Below are positions 8,890 through 16,970 of a DNA stretch of 40,583 bases, in pieces. Location of the stretch: positions 1 through 40,583 of the forward strand of contig JAQBSZ010000037.1 in assembly GCA_027623555.1 (NCBI GenBank). Direction: 5' to 3'. The first letter of the stretch is position 1; every line of letters begins with the position of its first letter. This DNA is from Pseudomonadota bacterium. GTDB taxonomy: Bacteria; Pseudomonadota; Gammaproteobacteria; Pseudomonadales; Pseudohongiellaceae. The notes beneath the pieces were generated by a model. The model was not told the origin of the DNA. It saw nothing but the letters and a program-made list of their open reading frames with translations, and did not search any database. Position numbers and translations under genes: made by a program.

Positions 8890-9747
8890 ATGAATATCAA
8901 ACTCATCCGCACCTGCCTTGTCACGCTGCTTCTCCTGTTCACTACCACACAGCTCCATGCGCAGCCCGATGGCTGGGCGCGTCCCTTCGAGGGCTTCCGT
9001 GTCATCGGTAACCTCTATGGCGTAGGCAGTTATGATCTCAGCGTCTTCCTCATCACCTCCGATGCAGGGCATATCCTTATCAATACCGGCCTGGAAGATT
9101 CCACCCAGTTGATTCGGGGCAATATGGCGGCGCTGGGTTTCCGCATGGAAGATATCAGGATCCTGCTCACCCAGCAGGCGCACTGGGATCACACCGCGGC
9201 GATGGCTGAGATCAAACAGATCAGCGGTGCCGAGATGTGGGCCACGGTAGGCGATGCCCCGATCATGGCTGACGGCGGTTTCAGTGATCCTCACTTTGGC
9301 GGACGCGAATCATTCCTGCCCGTTACGGTCGACAAGATCATTCGCGACGGTGAGGTCATCGAGCTCGGCGATATTCAGCTGACGGTACATGATCATCCGG
9401 GTCACACCGAGGGCAGCTCCAGTTACTCGATGCAGGTCAGTGAAAGTGGCCGCGATTACCAGGTACTGATTGCAAATATGGGTACCATCAATCCCGGCAA
9501 GCAATTGACGGTGGACCCGACTTATCTCGGCGTGTCGGAGGACTTTGCCAGCACTTATCGAAAGCAGAAAGCCATGGACGTGGATGTGTGGGTGGCTGCC
9601 CATGCCAGTCAGTATAATTTTCATGAAAAGTACCAGTCCGGCCAGGCTTACAGCCCCACGACCTTTGTCGATCCGGCGGGCTTTCTGCGCGCTGTCGAAC
9701 GTCTGGAGCAGGCCTATGTCGAGTACATTGCCGAGGAGCAGCGCTGA
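8890..9747 (+). CDS. Subclass B3-type metallo-beta-lactamase-fold protein, Gln116 variant
   Basis: A 285-residue exported protein (signal peptide 1-25, cleavage near LHAQ) with the B3 metallo-beta-lactamase layout. The zinc motif reads Q96-A-H98-W-D100-H101, where B3 enzymes normally have H116-x-H118-x-D120-H121. The first His is therefore Gln, as in GOB-type enzymes. Other ligands are H172 in HPGHTEGS (H196 equivalent) and H238 in VAAHAS (H263 equivalent). The fold also serves lactonases and other hydrolases, so beta-lactamase activity is an inference only. It sits between two palindromic elements, 17 bp upstream of the second, in a run of exported hydrolases. Confidence 0.85.
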   Translation: MNIKLIRTCLVTLLLLFTTTQLHAQPDGWARPFEGFRVIGNLYGVGSYDLSVFLITSDAGHILINTGLEDSTQLIRGNMAALGFRMEDIRILLTQQAHWDHTAAMAEIKQISGAEMWATVGDAPIMADGGFSDPHFGGRESFLPVTVDKIIRDGEVIELGDIQLTVHDHPGHTEGSSSYSMQVSESGRDYQVLIANMGTINPGKQLTVDPTYLGVSEDFASTYRKQKAMDVDVWVAAHASQYNFHEKYQSGQAYSPTTFVDPAGFLRAVERLEQAYVEYIAEEQR

Positions 9748-9764
9748 ATCTGGGCATCGAATCT

Positions 9765-9855
9765 GGGGACACCTACAATTTAACAACTTAACCGGAAATA
9801 CTTGAGTGACCTCAATATTAGTCACTGGTTAAGTTGTTAAATTGTAGGTGTCCCC
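9765..9855. repeat. Palindromic GGGGACAC element (91 bp), arms with paired changes
   Basis: Perfect 29-bp arms at 9765-9793 and 9827-9855 with a 33-bp spacer. Compared with the first copy (4111), two arm positions differ, and both changes are matched on the opposite arm so pairing is kept. The spacer is more degenerate than in the other copies. Confidence 0.93.
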
Positions 9856-9890
9856 GAAACCCTTGCCAAATCAGGGCTCCGGCGGTATTG

Positions 9891-9934
9891 TCTGTTGGGT
9901 AAAACAATCCCGAACAGACCCTGGAAAGGGGTCT
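9891..9934 (+). other. Two overlapping hairpins in the PSD1 gene leader
   Basis: One hairpin pairs TCTGTTGGG (9891-9899) with CCCGAACAGA (9909-9918), with one bulged base. A second pairs AGACCC (9916-9921) with GGGTCT (9929-9934) around a 7-base loop. They share 9916-9918, so they cannot both form fully, just before the start at 9948. This may affect translation, or may be chance. Confidence 0.3.
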
Positions 9935-9947
9935 CCGCGAGGTGAAG

Positions 9948-12563
9948 ATGCAACCCAAGTTAGTATCTAACCGAGTGATGTTGTCCGCCGTATTGGTGGT
10001 TACCGGTTTTCTTCCAGTTAGTGCCAGCGCCCAATCCGGCGCCGAGTTCTTCAGTCATGAAATTCGTCCCATCATGGAACGGACCTGCTGGAACTGTCAC
10101 AGCGAGCAGATACAGAGCTCCGGGCTCGATCTCACCAGCCGCGATGCTGCACTTACTGGCGGTGCCCGGGGTCCGGCGATCATTCCGGGTAATGCCGATG
10201 ATAGTCGCCTGTTTCGCCAGATAGCCGGATTGGAAGGGCCGTCGATGCCCCTCGGCGTGCCACTGACCGCGGACGAGATCGAAGCAGTGCGCACCTGGAT
10301 TAACGACGGCGCCGAATGGGATGCCGCACCCGCCACTGCCGTGGCTGGTGATGGTTTTTCTGCCTTCATCACCGACGTACCCGCATCCGCACGGGACTAC
10401 TGGGCGTTCCAATTACCCAAGGATCATCCGCTACCGGAGGTAAGCAATTTCGACCACCCTGTCGATCGTTTCCTGGAACAGAAGCGTCAGGATCGTGGCC
10501 TGTCTGCGGCACCAAAGGCAGACCGGCTGACGCTGCTAAGAAGGGCCTACCTCGATCTGATTGGCCTGCCGCCAACCCTTGAAGAGACTGAGGCATTTCT
10601 GGTCGATACGGCTCCGGGCGCCTGGGAACGTGTCATCGAGTCGTTGCTGGCCTCGCCCCATTATGGGGAACGCTGGGGCCGCCACTGGCTGGATGTAGCC
10701 CGTTATGCCGACTCCGATGGGTATGAACAGGATGTGGACCGGGCCAACGCCTGGCGCTATCGCGATTATGTCGTTGCTGCTTTCAACGATGACAAACCTT
10801 ACGACCAGTTCATTACCGAACAGCTCGCCGGTGATGAGCTCGACAACACCACTCATGAGACGCGTATCGCCACCGGATTCTTGAGAGCCGGACCCCGGGT
10901 AAACTTTCGTGAAAAGGACAATCCGGAACGGCGCTGGGATTATCTGGATGATGTGCTGGAAACATTGGGACGCGGAGTCCTGGGTTTGACTATTCAGTGT
11001 GCCCGCTGCCACGATCACAAGTTCGATCCTATCCTGCAGAAGGATTACTACAGTCTCACCAGCGCGATCTTTGGCTACGTGGAAGCCGACTGGCCCATGT
11101 TGCCCGATGCGCAGGCCCTGGATTACCTGGCGACGAAGGCAGATCTGGACGAGCGAGTGTCTGTCGTGCGTGAACAGATTCGGGAGATTGAACAACCCTA
11201 TGTTGACGAGCTGAAGGTCGAGCGCATTCGGCAGGAATTTCCCCAGGATGTCCTCGATGCCGTGCTGACCCCGGAAGAAGAGAGAACTGACGGTCAAAAA
11301 CTACTGGCAGCCCAGGTACTCACCATCGGTGTGCCACGCGATGAAGTGGATGCGGTCATGCCTGAGGAGGACAAGACACGGCGCGAAGTACTGCGCAGCC
11401 GCATCCAGGATATCGAGAGTGAGCGGCCGGAAGAGCCGCCCATGATCGAGATTGTCACCGATGGTGATTATCGGTATACGCCGGACCGGGCTGGCGACAA
11501 TGTACTGGGTTGCCCGGAATGTCGCATACAACCGACCGAACCCGGCAGCTTTCTGCATCAGGGTAATGGAAACTACGAAGTGCCGCCGGCCAATTTTCTG
11601 ATTCGCGGCGACCCGTTCAGTCTCGGACCGGAATTGCAACCGGCCTATCTTACTGTGGCGACCTATGGCGATCCGGTGACCGAGATTCCTCGACCTAACG
11701 GACGTACTTCGGGACGCCGGCTGGCGCTGGCCAAGTGGGTAACCTCCCAAGACAATCCGCTCACCGCTCGGGTGTGGGTAAATCGGGTCTGGCACCATCA
11801 TTTCGGACGTGGCATTGTAAATACGCTGGATAACTTCGGCGTGGTGGGTGATCGACCCACCCATCCTGAGTTGCTGGACTGGCTGGCCGTTGAATTCATG
11901 GACCAGGGCTGGAGCACGAAGGAACTGCACCGTTTGATCATGACCTCGGAAGCTTATCAGATGGCTTCCGCTTTCGAGAGTGAACAGAATTCTCTGGCTG
12001 ATCTTGAGAACCATTTGCTGTGGCGCTATCGTCCGCAGCGTCTGGAAGCCGAGGCCGTGCGTGATGTCATCATGGCAACCAGCGGGGGCATTGACCTGAC
12101 CGTGGGTGGCAAGCCGATCTTTCCTTATATTCCTCAAGAGATCCTGGATACTGCCGCGCTGTTTGGTCGCTGGGATAATCAAGTGGACGGTCCTGATGTC
12201 TGGCGCCGCAGTCTCTATGTCTACCGCAGGCGCACGCTGAGCTATCCGTTCTTCGATACATTTGACCTGCCCAACCAGAACATAACCGCGGCATCCCGTA
12301 ATACGTCCACGGTAGCACCGCAGGCACTGACACTGCTGAACAATCCGTTCGTATTAGATCAGGCAAGGTTGTTCGCACGCCAGGTAGCAGAAATAGCACC
12401 CTATGATATCGATCAGCAGGTGGCTCTGGCCTACCAGACGGCGTTGACGCGATCACCTACAGCGGCAGAGGCTGAAATCGGCCGGCAACTGGTTGAAGAG
12501 CGATCGTTGCGAGATCTTACTCATGTTATTTTTAATTTGAGCGAATTTCTCTATAGAAGATAA
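9948..12563 (+). CDS. PSD1 / planctomycete-type cytochrome c protein (PSCyt1-DUF1549-DUF1553)
   Basis: An 871-residue exported protein with the domain order PSCyt1, PSCyt2 (DUF1549) and PSD1 (DUF1553), common in Planctomycetes and some Gammaproteobacteria. A heme c site CWNCH lies at residues 47-51 after a signal peptide (cleavage near ASAQ). A second CxxCH, in CARCHDHKFDP (about 348-358), is typical of this family. The start may be ATG 9948 or GTG 9942; GAGGTG favours 9948. It is followed after 48 bp by DUF1501, its usual partner. The function is not established; a periplasmic redox role on a polymeric or sulfated substrate has been suggested for the pair. Confidence 0.9.
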   Translation: MQPKLVSNRVMLSAVLVVTGFLPVSASAQSGAEFFSHEIRPIMERTCWNCHSEQIQSSGLDLTSRDAALTGGARGPAIIPGNADDSRLFRQIAGLEGPSMPLGVPLTADEIEAVRTWINDGAEWDAAPATAVAGDGFSAFITDVPASARDYWAFQLPKDHPLPEVSNFDHPVDRFLEQKRQDRGLSAAPKADRLTLLRRAYLDLIGLPPTLEETEAFLVDTAPGAWERVIESLLASPHYGERWGRHWLDVARYADSDGYEQDVDRANAWRYRDYVVAAFNDDKPYDQFITEQLAGDELDNTTHETRIATGFLRAGPRVNFREKDNPERRWDYLDDVLETLGRGVLGLTIQCARCHDHKFDPILQKDYYSLTSAIFGYVEADWPMLPDAQALDYLATKADLDERVSVVREQIREIEQPYVDELKVERIRQEFPQDVLDAVLTPEEERTDGQKLLAAQVLTIGVPRDEVDAVMPEEDKTRREVLRSRIQDIESERPEEPPMIEIVTDGDYRYTPDRAGDNVLGCPECRIQPTEPGSFLHQGNGNYEVPPANFLIRGDPFSLGPELQPAYLTVATYGDPVTEIPRPNGRTSGRRLALAKWVTSQDNPLTARVWVNRVWHHHFGRGIVNTLDNFGVVGDRPTHPELLDWLAVEFMDQGWSTKELHRLIMTSEAYQMASAFESEQNSLADLENHLLWRYRPQRLEAEAVRDVIMATSGGIDLTVGGKPIFPYIPQEILDTAALFGRWDNQVDGPDVWRRSLYVYRRRTLSYPFFDTFDLPNQNITAASRNTSTVAPQALTLLNNPFVLDQARLFARQVAEIAPYDIDQQVALAYQTALTRSPTAAEAEIGRQLVEERSLRDLTHVIFNLSEFLYRR

Positions 12564-12611
12564 AGAAAGACAGCTGGTACTGATGTACCTGAAATGTTGG
12601 GAGAGTGAACA

Positions 12612-14099
12612 ATGAGTGATGCTCCGAAGAAAAAATTCTGGTCCCGCCGCGATTTCCTCATGCAGTCCGGTGGTGGAATTGCCGGCATGGCGTTGGCGTC
12701 CATGCTCGACCGGGACGCTGTCTTCGCTCAATCACCTTCCACTGCGCAGCAATTGTCAATAGGCCAGCAATGCAGTGCCAAATTTGCCGGCGCCTTCGAG
12801 CCCAGGCCCCCGCATTTTGCGCCCCGGGCCAAGAGTGTCATTTCACTGTTCATGAGTGGCGGTCCCAGCCAGATGGACACGTTTGACTATAAACCAGCCC
12901 TGACCAAATACGCGGGTGTCCCACTGGAGGACCTGATCGGTGAGAAATTTGCCGTGCGCCAGGGTATGCCGGGACCACTCATGCCCAGCCCGTTCAAATT
13001 TGCACAACACGGCGAGAGTCGTATGTGGGTGTCCGAGCTGTTTCCCCATTTGGCCAAACATGTCGATGACATAGCCTTTATCAAGTCACTGTATGGCCGG
13101 TCCAATGACCATATTCAGTCAACCTACGAGATGCAGACCGGCCAGATCCGTATGGGTTTCCCCAGCGTGGGTTGCTGGGTTACCTACGGTCTCGGCTCCG
13201 AGAATTCCAGCCTGCCTGCCTTCATAGTGATGAATGACTATCGCGGTGGACCACTGGGTGGCCCCAATGACTGGGGTTCCGGATTCATGCCAGCGAGTTA
13301 TCAGGGTACGCTGTTCCGCTCCTCGGGCGATCCGATCGTGGATCTGGAAACTCCGGAAGGCTTGACGGCCGATCAGCAACGGGCGCGGCTTGATGTACTG
13401 GCGAAGCTCAACCAGATGGATATGGAGAAATACCCTGGCAATTCTGAATTAGCGGCCCGCATCTCCTCCTATGAACTGGCCTATCGCATGCAGGGTTGTG
13501 CCCCGGAAGCCATCGATATCCGTGCGGAATCCGCTGCCACCAAGAAACTCTACGGACTGGATGAGGCAATTACCGAACCGTTCGGTACACAGTGCCTGAT
13601 GGCACGTCGTCTGGTAGAGCGGGGTGTGCGCTTCGTACAATTGTTCATGGGCGGTGTAGGGGTGCAGAACACTGACACCTGGGACGCACACAGTAATCTG
13701 GTGGAAAACCACACGCTGCATGCGGCCGAATCTGACAAGCCAATCGCCGGCCTGATCGCCGATCTGAAGAACCGCGGTCTGCTGGATGACACGCTGATCG
13801 TCTGGCATGGCGAGTTCGGCCGCATGCCGATCTCACAGCGCGGTGTCGGCCGCGATCACAACCCCGGTACCCAGACTGCCTGGATGGCAGGTGCCGGTAT
13901 CCAGGGTGGGCAGGCTATCGGTGCATCCGACGAGTGGGGTTATAAGGCGCTCGAGCAGCCGGTTTCAGCCCATGACATGCACGCCACCATGCTGCACCTT
14001 TTAGGTCTGGATCACAAAAAGCTCACCTATCGCTATAGTGGCCGTGATTACCGACTTTCTGACATCGAAGGCAAGCCGATTCCGCAGATCATCGCCTGA
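12612..14099 (+). CDS. DUF1501 domain-containing protein, Tat-exported
   Basis: A 495-residue protein of the DUF1501 family, which belongs to the alkaline phosphatase/sulfatase-like superfamily. The leader SRRDFLMQSGGGIAGMALAS is a twin-arginine signal, so it is probably folded with a cofactor before export. Family-like segments are SLFMSGGPSQMDTFDYKP near residue 80, VQLFMGG..DTWDAH in the middle and WHGEFGRMP..GRDHNPG near 400. The Shine-Dalgarno GGGAGAG lies ahead of the ATG. It is encoded 48 bp after the PSD1 cytochrome, as in most genomes with both, so a two-protein unit is likely. The substrate is unknown. Confidence 0.9.
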   Translation: MSDAPKKKFWSRRDFLMQSGGGIAGMALASMLDRDAVFAQSPSTAQQLSIGQQCSAKFAGAFEPRPPHFAPRAKSVISLFMSGGPSQMDTFDYKPALTKYAGVPLEDLIGEKFAVRQGMPGPLMPSPFKFAQHGESRMWVSELFPHLAKHVDDIAFIKSLYGRSNDHIQSTYEMQTGQIRMGFPSVGCWVTYGLGSENSSLPAFIVMNDYRGGPLGGPNDWGSGFMPASYQGTLFRSSGDPIVDLETPEGLTADQQRARLDVLAKLNQMDMEKYPGNSELAARISSYELAYRMQGCAPEAIDIRAESAATKKLYGLDEAITEPFGTQCLMARRLVERGVRFVQLFMGGVGVQNTDTWDAHSNLVENHTLHAAESDKPIAGLIADLKNRGLLDDTLIVWHGEFGRMPISQRGVGRDHNPGTQTAWMAGAGIQGGQAIGASDEWGYKALEQPVSAHDMHATMLHLLGLDHKKLTYRYSGRDYRLSDIEGKPIPQIIA

Positions 14100-14415
14100 A
14101 GCAAATCTAACGAGCCTCTGATCATATGTGATCAGAAGCCCCCTGGTTTTCAGAGCCAGGTAGCACTTTTAAATGCCTGAGAACAGTTCTTGCAGAACAA
14201 ATCGATTTCGGTAGAGCGTCACGATTTTCTCAGGAAATTATCTCTGCTTCTGTCCTGCCCGCGACGATCGTTTCCCCAATTGTGATCTTTTGTTACCAGA
14301 CCGCTGTCAGCTCGCTTTATCTCATTGAATTGATCCTTATCAAGCTTGTTCGGGCGCTTCCTCTCTACACTGGGGGTATTCGTAGAATCAGGCGTGATTC
14401 CAAGGAGATACTTCT
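14100..14415. other. 316-bp intergenic region with hairpins and stress-gene promoter
   Basis: No gene is seen. Near the left end, TCTGATCA/TGATCAGA (14117-14136, 4-base loop) and CCTGG/CCAGG (about 14142-14160) form two adjacent hairpins followed by a short T stretch, a weak candidate terminator for the DUF1501 transcript. The right part carries the FNR/Anr box and promoter listed separately. Confidence 0.45.
14330..14378 (+). promoter_or_regulatory. FNR/Anr-type class II promoter of the universal stress protein gene
   Basis: TTGATCCTTATCAA at 14330-14343 matches the FNR/Anr consensus TTGAT-N4-ATCAA exactly. A -10-like TACACT lies at 14366-14371. If the start site is 14378, the box is centred at -41.5, the classical class II activation position. 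Oxygen-limited induction of the downstream gene is inferred; Anr control of universal stress proteins is known in Pseudomonas aeruginosa. Confidence 0.72.
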
Positions 14416-15240
14416 ATGCCGACGCTGAACAAGATATTCGTCATAATCGACCCGACCACGGACAACCAGGCAGCGCTTACCAATGCAGCCTGGGTTGCCA
14501 GTCAGAATCAGTCGATTGCTTTGCATGTTTACGAGGCGGTCTATAGTACGAGTGACAATGCAGACGGTGAGGCGTTGAAACGCGTAGAACTGGCCCGACA
14601 CCGGGCGTGGGTGAATACGCTGGTCGAGCCCATCCGGGCGGCGGGTACTGGGGTTACTGTGGAGATTGATTGGACTAGTAAATGGCGTGACGCCATTGCC
14701 CCGGCCGCAAAACGCGCCGAAGCCGATTTGATCGTGAAAACTGCCAGTGTGCATAGTGGGGCAGAAAGGAGACTGCTGAAGACCTCCGATTGGTCGCTGC
14801 TGCGCAATTCACACTGCCCGGTGTACCTGATCAAGCGAGACTCAGTACCAGTGCGCGTCAAGATGCTGCTGGCGCTCGATATCAAGCGTGAAGATGAACT
14901 GCATAACACCCTCAATGAACGCGTTATTGAATATGGCAGGGCGTTAATTGAGAGTGTGCCAGAGAGTAGCCTGTATGCGGTGAATGCTTACAGTGATTCT
15001 GCTCACTATGTGTATCCCGACGCCCTGGCGGCGAAGATTGGCATCGACAAGACTGCCGCCCACTGTGTTCAGGGGCCGCCCGAGAAGGTGATCCCGGAAG
15101 TGGCCGCACAGCTTGATGCCAGTATCGTCGTAATTGGTACGGTGGCGCGTGATGGACTCAAGGCAGCGATGATTGGAAACACGGCCGAGAAAATTCTGGA
15201 TTCACTGAACACGAATATCCTGACTGTGGTTGCCCAGTAG
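14416..15240 (+). CDS. Tandem-domain universal stress protein
   Basis: A 274-residue cytoplasmic protein with two Usp domains (about 1-140 and 150-274). The C-terminal domain keeps an ATP-loop-like G-x2-G-x(n)-G-[NST] pattern in GTVARDGLKAAMIGNTAEKIL. The first domain ends with HCPVYLIKRD, as in UspE-type tandem proteins. An AAGGAG Shine-Dalgarno precedes the ATG. A perfect FNR/Anr box lies 72 bp upstream, so expression is probably raised when oxygen is low. It has its own promoter and is convergent with the RraA-like gene, with a palindromic element between them. Confidence 0.88.
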   Translation: MPTLNKIFVIIDPTTDNQAALTNAAWVASQNQSIALHVYEAVYSTSDNADGEALKRVELARHRAWVNTLVEPIRAAGTGVTVEIDWTSKWRDAIAPAAKRAEADLIVKTASVHSGAERRLLKTSDWSLLRNSHCPVYLIKRDSVPVRVKMLLALDIKREDELHNTLNERVIEYGRALIESVPESSLYAVNAYSDSAHYVYPDALAAKIGIDKTAAHCVQGPPEKVIPEVAAQLDASIVVIGTVARDGLKAAMIGNTAEKILDSLNTNILTVVAQ

Positions 15241-15256
15241 TTTTCTGGGAATTGGT

Positions 15257-15347
15257 GGGGACACGAATAGCTTAATAACTTAATCGGCAATACCTAAGTG
15301 TCCCCAAGGCTACTTACTGATTAAGTTATTAAGTTATTCGTGTCCCC
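15257..15347. repeat. Palindromic GGGGACAC element (91 bp), variant arm sequence
   Basis: Arms at 15257-15285 and 15319-15347 with a 33-bp spacer. The single imperfect position is a G facing T, which pairs as G-U in RNA. The segment after GGGGACAC differs from the other copies (GAATAGC instead of CTACAAG), yet the right arm has changed to match. It lies between convergent genes and could end both transcripts. Confidence 0.92.
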
Positions 15348-15403
15348 AAGACCGTTGTACGAATTCAGCGCTTGCAGTTTCCGTTGAACATCGGGCAATG
15401 CCT

Positions 15404-16285
15404 TCACTGTTGTCTGCCCAGTTCTTGTTGCAGAGCGGGTGCCAGAGGATAGATGTCGCGAAAGCGATATTCGCGGTCGTTAAGAAGCTGCAATTGAAAC
15501 GCTTCTCTTTTCTCTACAGTAGCCGCGTACTCAAGTACGGTTTCCAACAACTCGGGAGGAAAGAAGAAGACTCCCCCATCGTCGCCGACTACGATATCTC
15601 CGGGCAGCACGGTAACGCCGCCGATGCGAACCGGGGCGTTGTATTCAACACCCAGCCAGGAAGTCGTGTGAGGGTCAGAAAATTTGTGCAGCACAGGAAA
15701 ACCATCGAAACGATCATCCTGTAAGCCGGTCAAGTCGCGCATGCCACCATCGATTACCACACCGGCGGCGCCACGCATCTGGATGCCTGTAGCTCCCATG
15801 TCGCCAAACAGGTTGTGGCCATCACTGCCACCTAACTCGGCAACTACAACATCGCCAGGCTGGGCTTCCTCCGCTGCCCGCGCGTAGTAGCGCCGGTCCC
15901 AGTTGCCTTGTTCAGCCAGCACATTGGCGGCCCGGCTGAGGTCAGGCCGCGGCGGCAGAAAGCGCATGGTCAGGGCGCGACCCACCAGGCGTTCGCCCGG
16001 TTGGGTATTGGCGAATCCGGCGGCGTAATTCAATCGGTATTCACCGACAGCGCTGAAGATGACTTCCAGTGGCACCGCTTTCAATTGCTCGAGCTGCGCC
16101 GCAGTTACCTCGGGTCGGCCTGGATTCAACACCGCCATGATGGCAGAGTAAGACCTGCGATTGGTCATGAAGCCAGCCGGTGCCTCCACATCCGCTGCGA
16201 AGACCTGGTCGTAGGACTCTTGTGCAAAGGCAAAGCTGCCGGTCAGCAATGCGTAGATGGAAAAAAGTTTGAGTGCTGCTCGCAT
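15404..16285 (-). CDS. Exported RraA-like family protein
   Basis: A 293-residue protein of the RraA / 4-hydroxy-4-methyl-2-oxoglutarate aldolase fold. Family segments include GGSDGHNLFGDMGATG, GVVIDGGMRD (the GG-x-x-RD motif lining the active site) and VLPGDIVVGDDGGV. Unlike cytosolic RraA or HMG aldolase (about 160-240 residues), it has an N-terminal Sec signal (1-21, cleavage near FAQ) and extra N-terminal sequence, so it is probably periplasmic. GGAGGGA precedes the start. It is 41 bp downstream of a regulator gene on the same strand and may be co-transcribed with it. The substrate is unknown; RNase E inhibition is unlikely given export. Confidence 0.82.
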   Translation of the reverse strand: MRAALKLFSIYALLTGSFAFAQESYDQVFAADVEAPAGFMTNRRSYSAIMAVLNPGRPEVTAAQLEQLKAVPLEVIFSAVGEYRLNYAAGFANTQPGERLVGRALTMRFLPPRPDLSRAANVLAEQGNWDRRYYARAAEEAQPGDVVVAELGGSDGHNLFGDMGATGIQMRGAAGVVIDGGMRDLTGLQDDRFDGFPVLHKFSDPHTTSWLGVEYNAPVRIGGVTVLPGDIVVGDDGGVFFFPPELLETVLEYAATVEKREAFQLQLLNDREYRFRDIYPLAPALQQELGRQQ

Positions 16286-16302
16286 GGATAGTCCCTCCAG
16301 GT

Positions 16303-16369
16303 GTTATGAGTGTCCCCAAAGTCTGATTAAGTTGTTAAGTTATGAGTGTCCGTATGCTCCCCAAAGTCT
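16303..16369 (-). repeat. Degenerate GGGGACAC element copy, direct arrangement
   Basis: A partial element. Read on the minus strand, a left-arm-like sequence (GGACACTCATAAC then TTAACAACTTAATC) is followed by a second GGGGACACTCATAAC in the same direction. No opposite arm exists. The segment after GGGGACAC is again a variant. It lies at the 3' end of the regulator gene and includes its last codons. Confidence 0.7.
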
Positions 16370-16956
16370 GCAGAGCTGCTATCGCTTCCCTTTATCCACA
16401 GCTTCGGTTGACTCATCACACTGGCTAGAAATGATTTCTGGCCCTGCAATCGTCTATTAAATTGTTGCTCGGTATAAATCGTCGGACTAATTTTTCTGCT
16501 CAGGGTTTTCTCGGCCTTGATGAGTGCACTCAGTACGTCCGAATAAGACAGAGAGTCACTTACCAGCAACAAATCGACACCACTGGTGGGGGTTTCTTCA
16601 CTCCTGGCCATTGAGCCATAGACGAAGGCAAAGAGGATCTTATCGCTAATCGGTTGCAGCGCTTTCTGCAGATGGGTTACTACACCCGAAGTCTTCTTGA
16701 TCAGCGTAACCAGTTCCTTATAGACCGATGAGCCGACATTAGCCTGGTAGTGACGCTGATTTCCGCTTCGCGAGACGGCGAGTAATCCCGCGGCGGCGAG
16801 TCGCTCCAGTTCACGGGTGATCGTACCGCTACCCATGTCAGCAATTCTCACGATTTCATTGGTATAAAAGGTTTGCGCGGGATTTCCGTAGAGCAGACCC
16901 AACACGCGTTGCTGGGTCTTGGTAAACAGAGCGTCTGCGATTGAGAGTGTATTCAT
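16327..16956 (-). CDS. Winged-helix regulator with nucleotidyltransferase-fold domain
   Basis: A 209-residue protein. Residues about 10-75 form a winged-helix DNA-binding domain (FYTNEIVRIAD, SGTITRELERLAAAGLL, RHYQAN). Residues about 105-190 form a nucleotidyltransferase-like (MNT/Pol-beta) domain with GSMAR (114-118) and SGVDLLLV (125-132). The usual SDxD motif reads S-G-V-D, so the first catalytic Asp is Gly and catalysis is doubtful; a regulatory role fits better. Two matching operator-like palindromes overlap its own promoter, implying autorepression. The last seven residues (DTHNLTT) and the stop codon are encoded by a GGGGACAC element. RraA-like is the next gene on the strand. Confidence 0.8.
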   Translation of the reverse strand: MNTLSIADALFTKTQQRVLGLLYGNPAQTFYTNEIVRIADMGSGTITRELERLAAAGLLAVSRSGNQRHYQANVGSSVYKELVTLIKKTSGVVTHLQKALQPISDKILFAFVYGSMARSEETPTSGVDLLLVSDSLSYSDVLSALIKAEKTLSRKISPTIYTEQQFNRRLQGQKSFLASVMSQPKLWIKGSDSSSADFGEHTDTHNLTT

Positions 16957-16970
16957 TATGAAACCCTATA

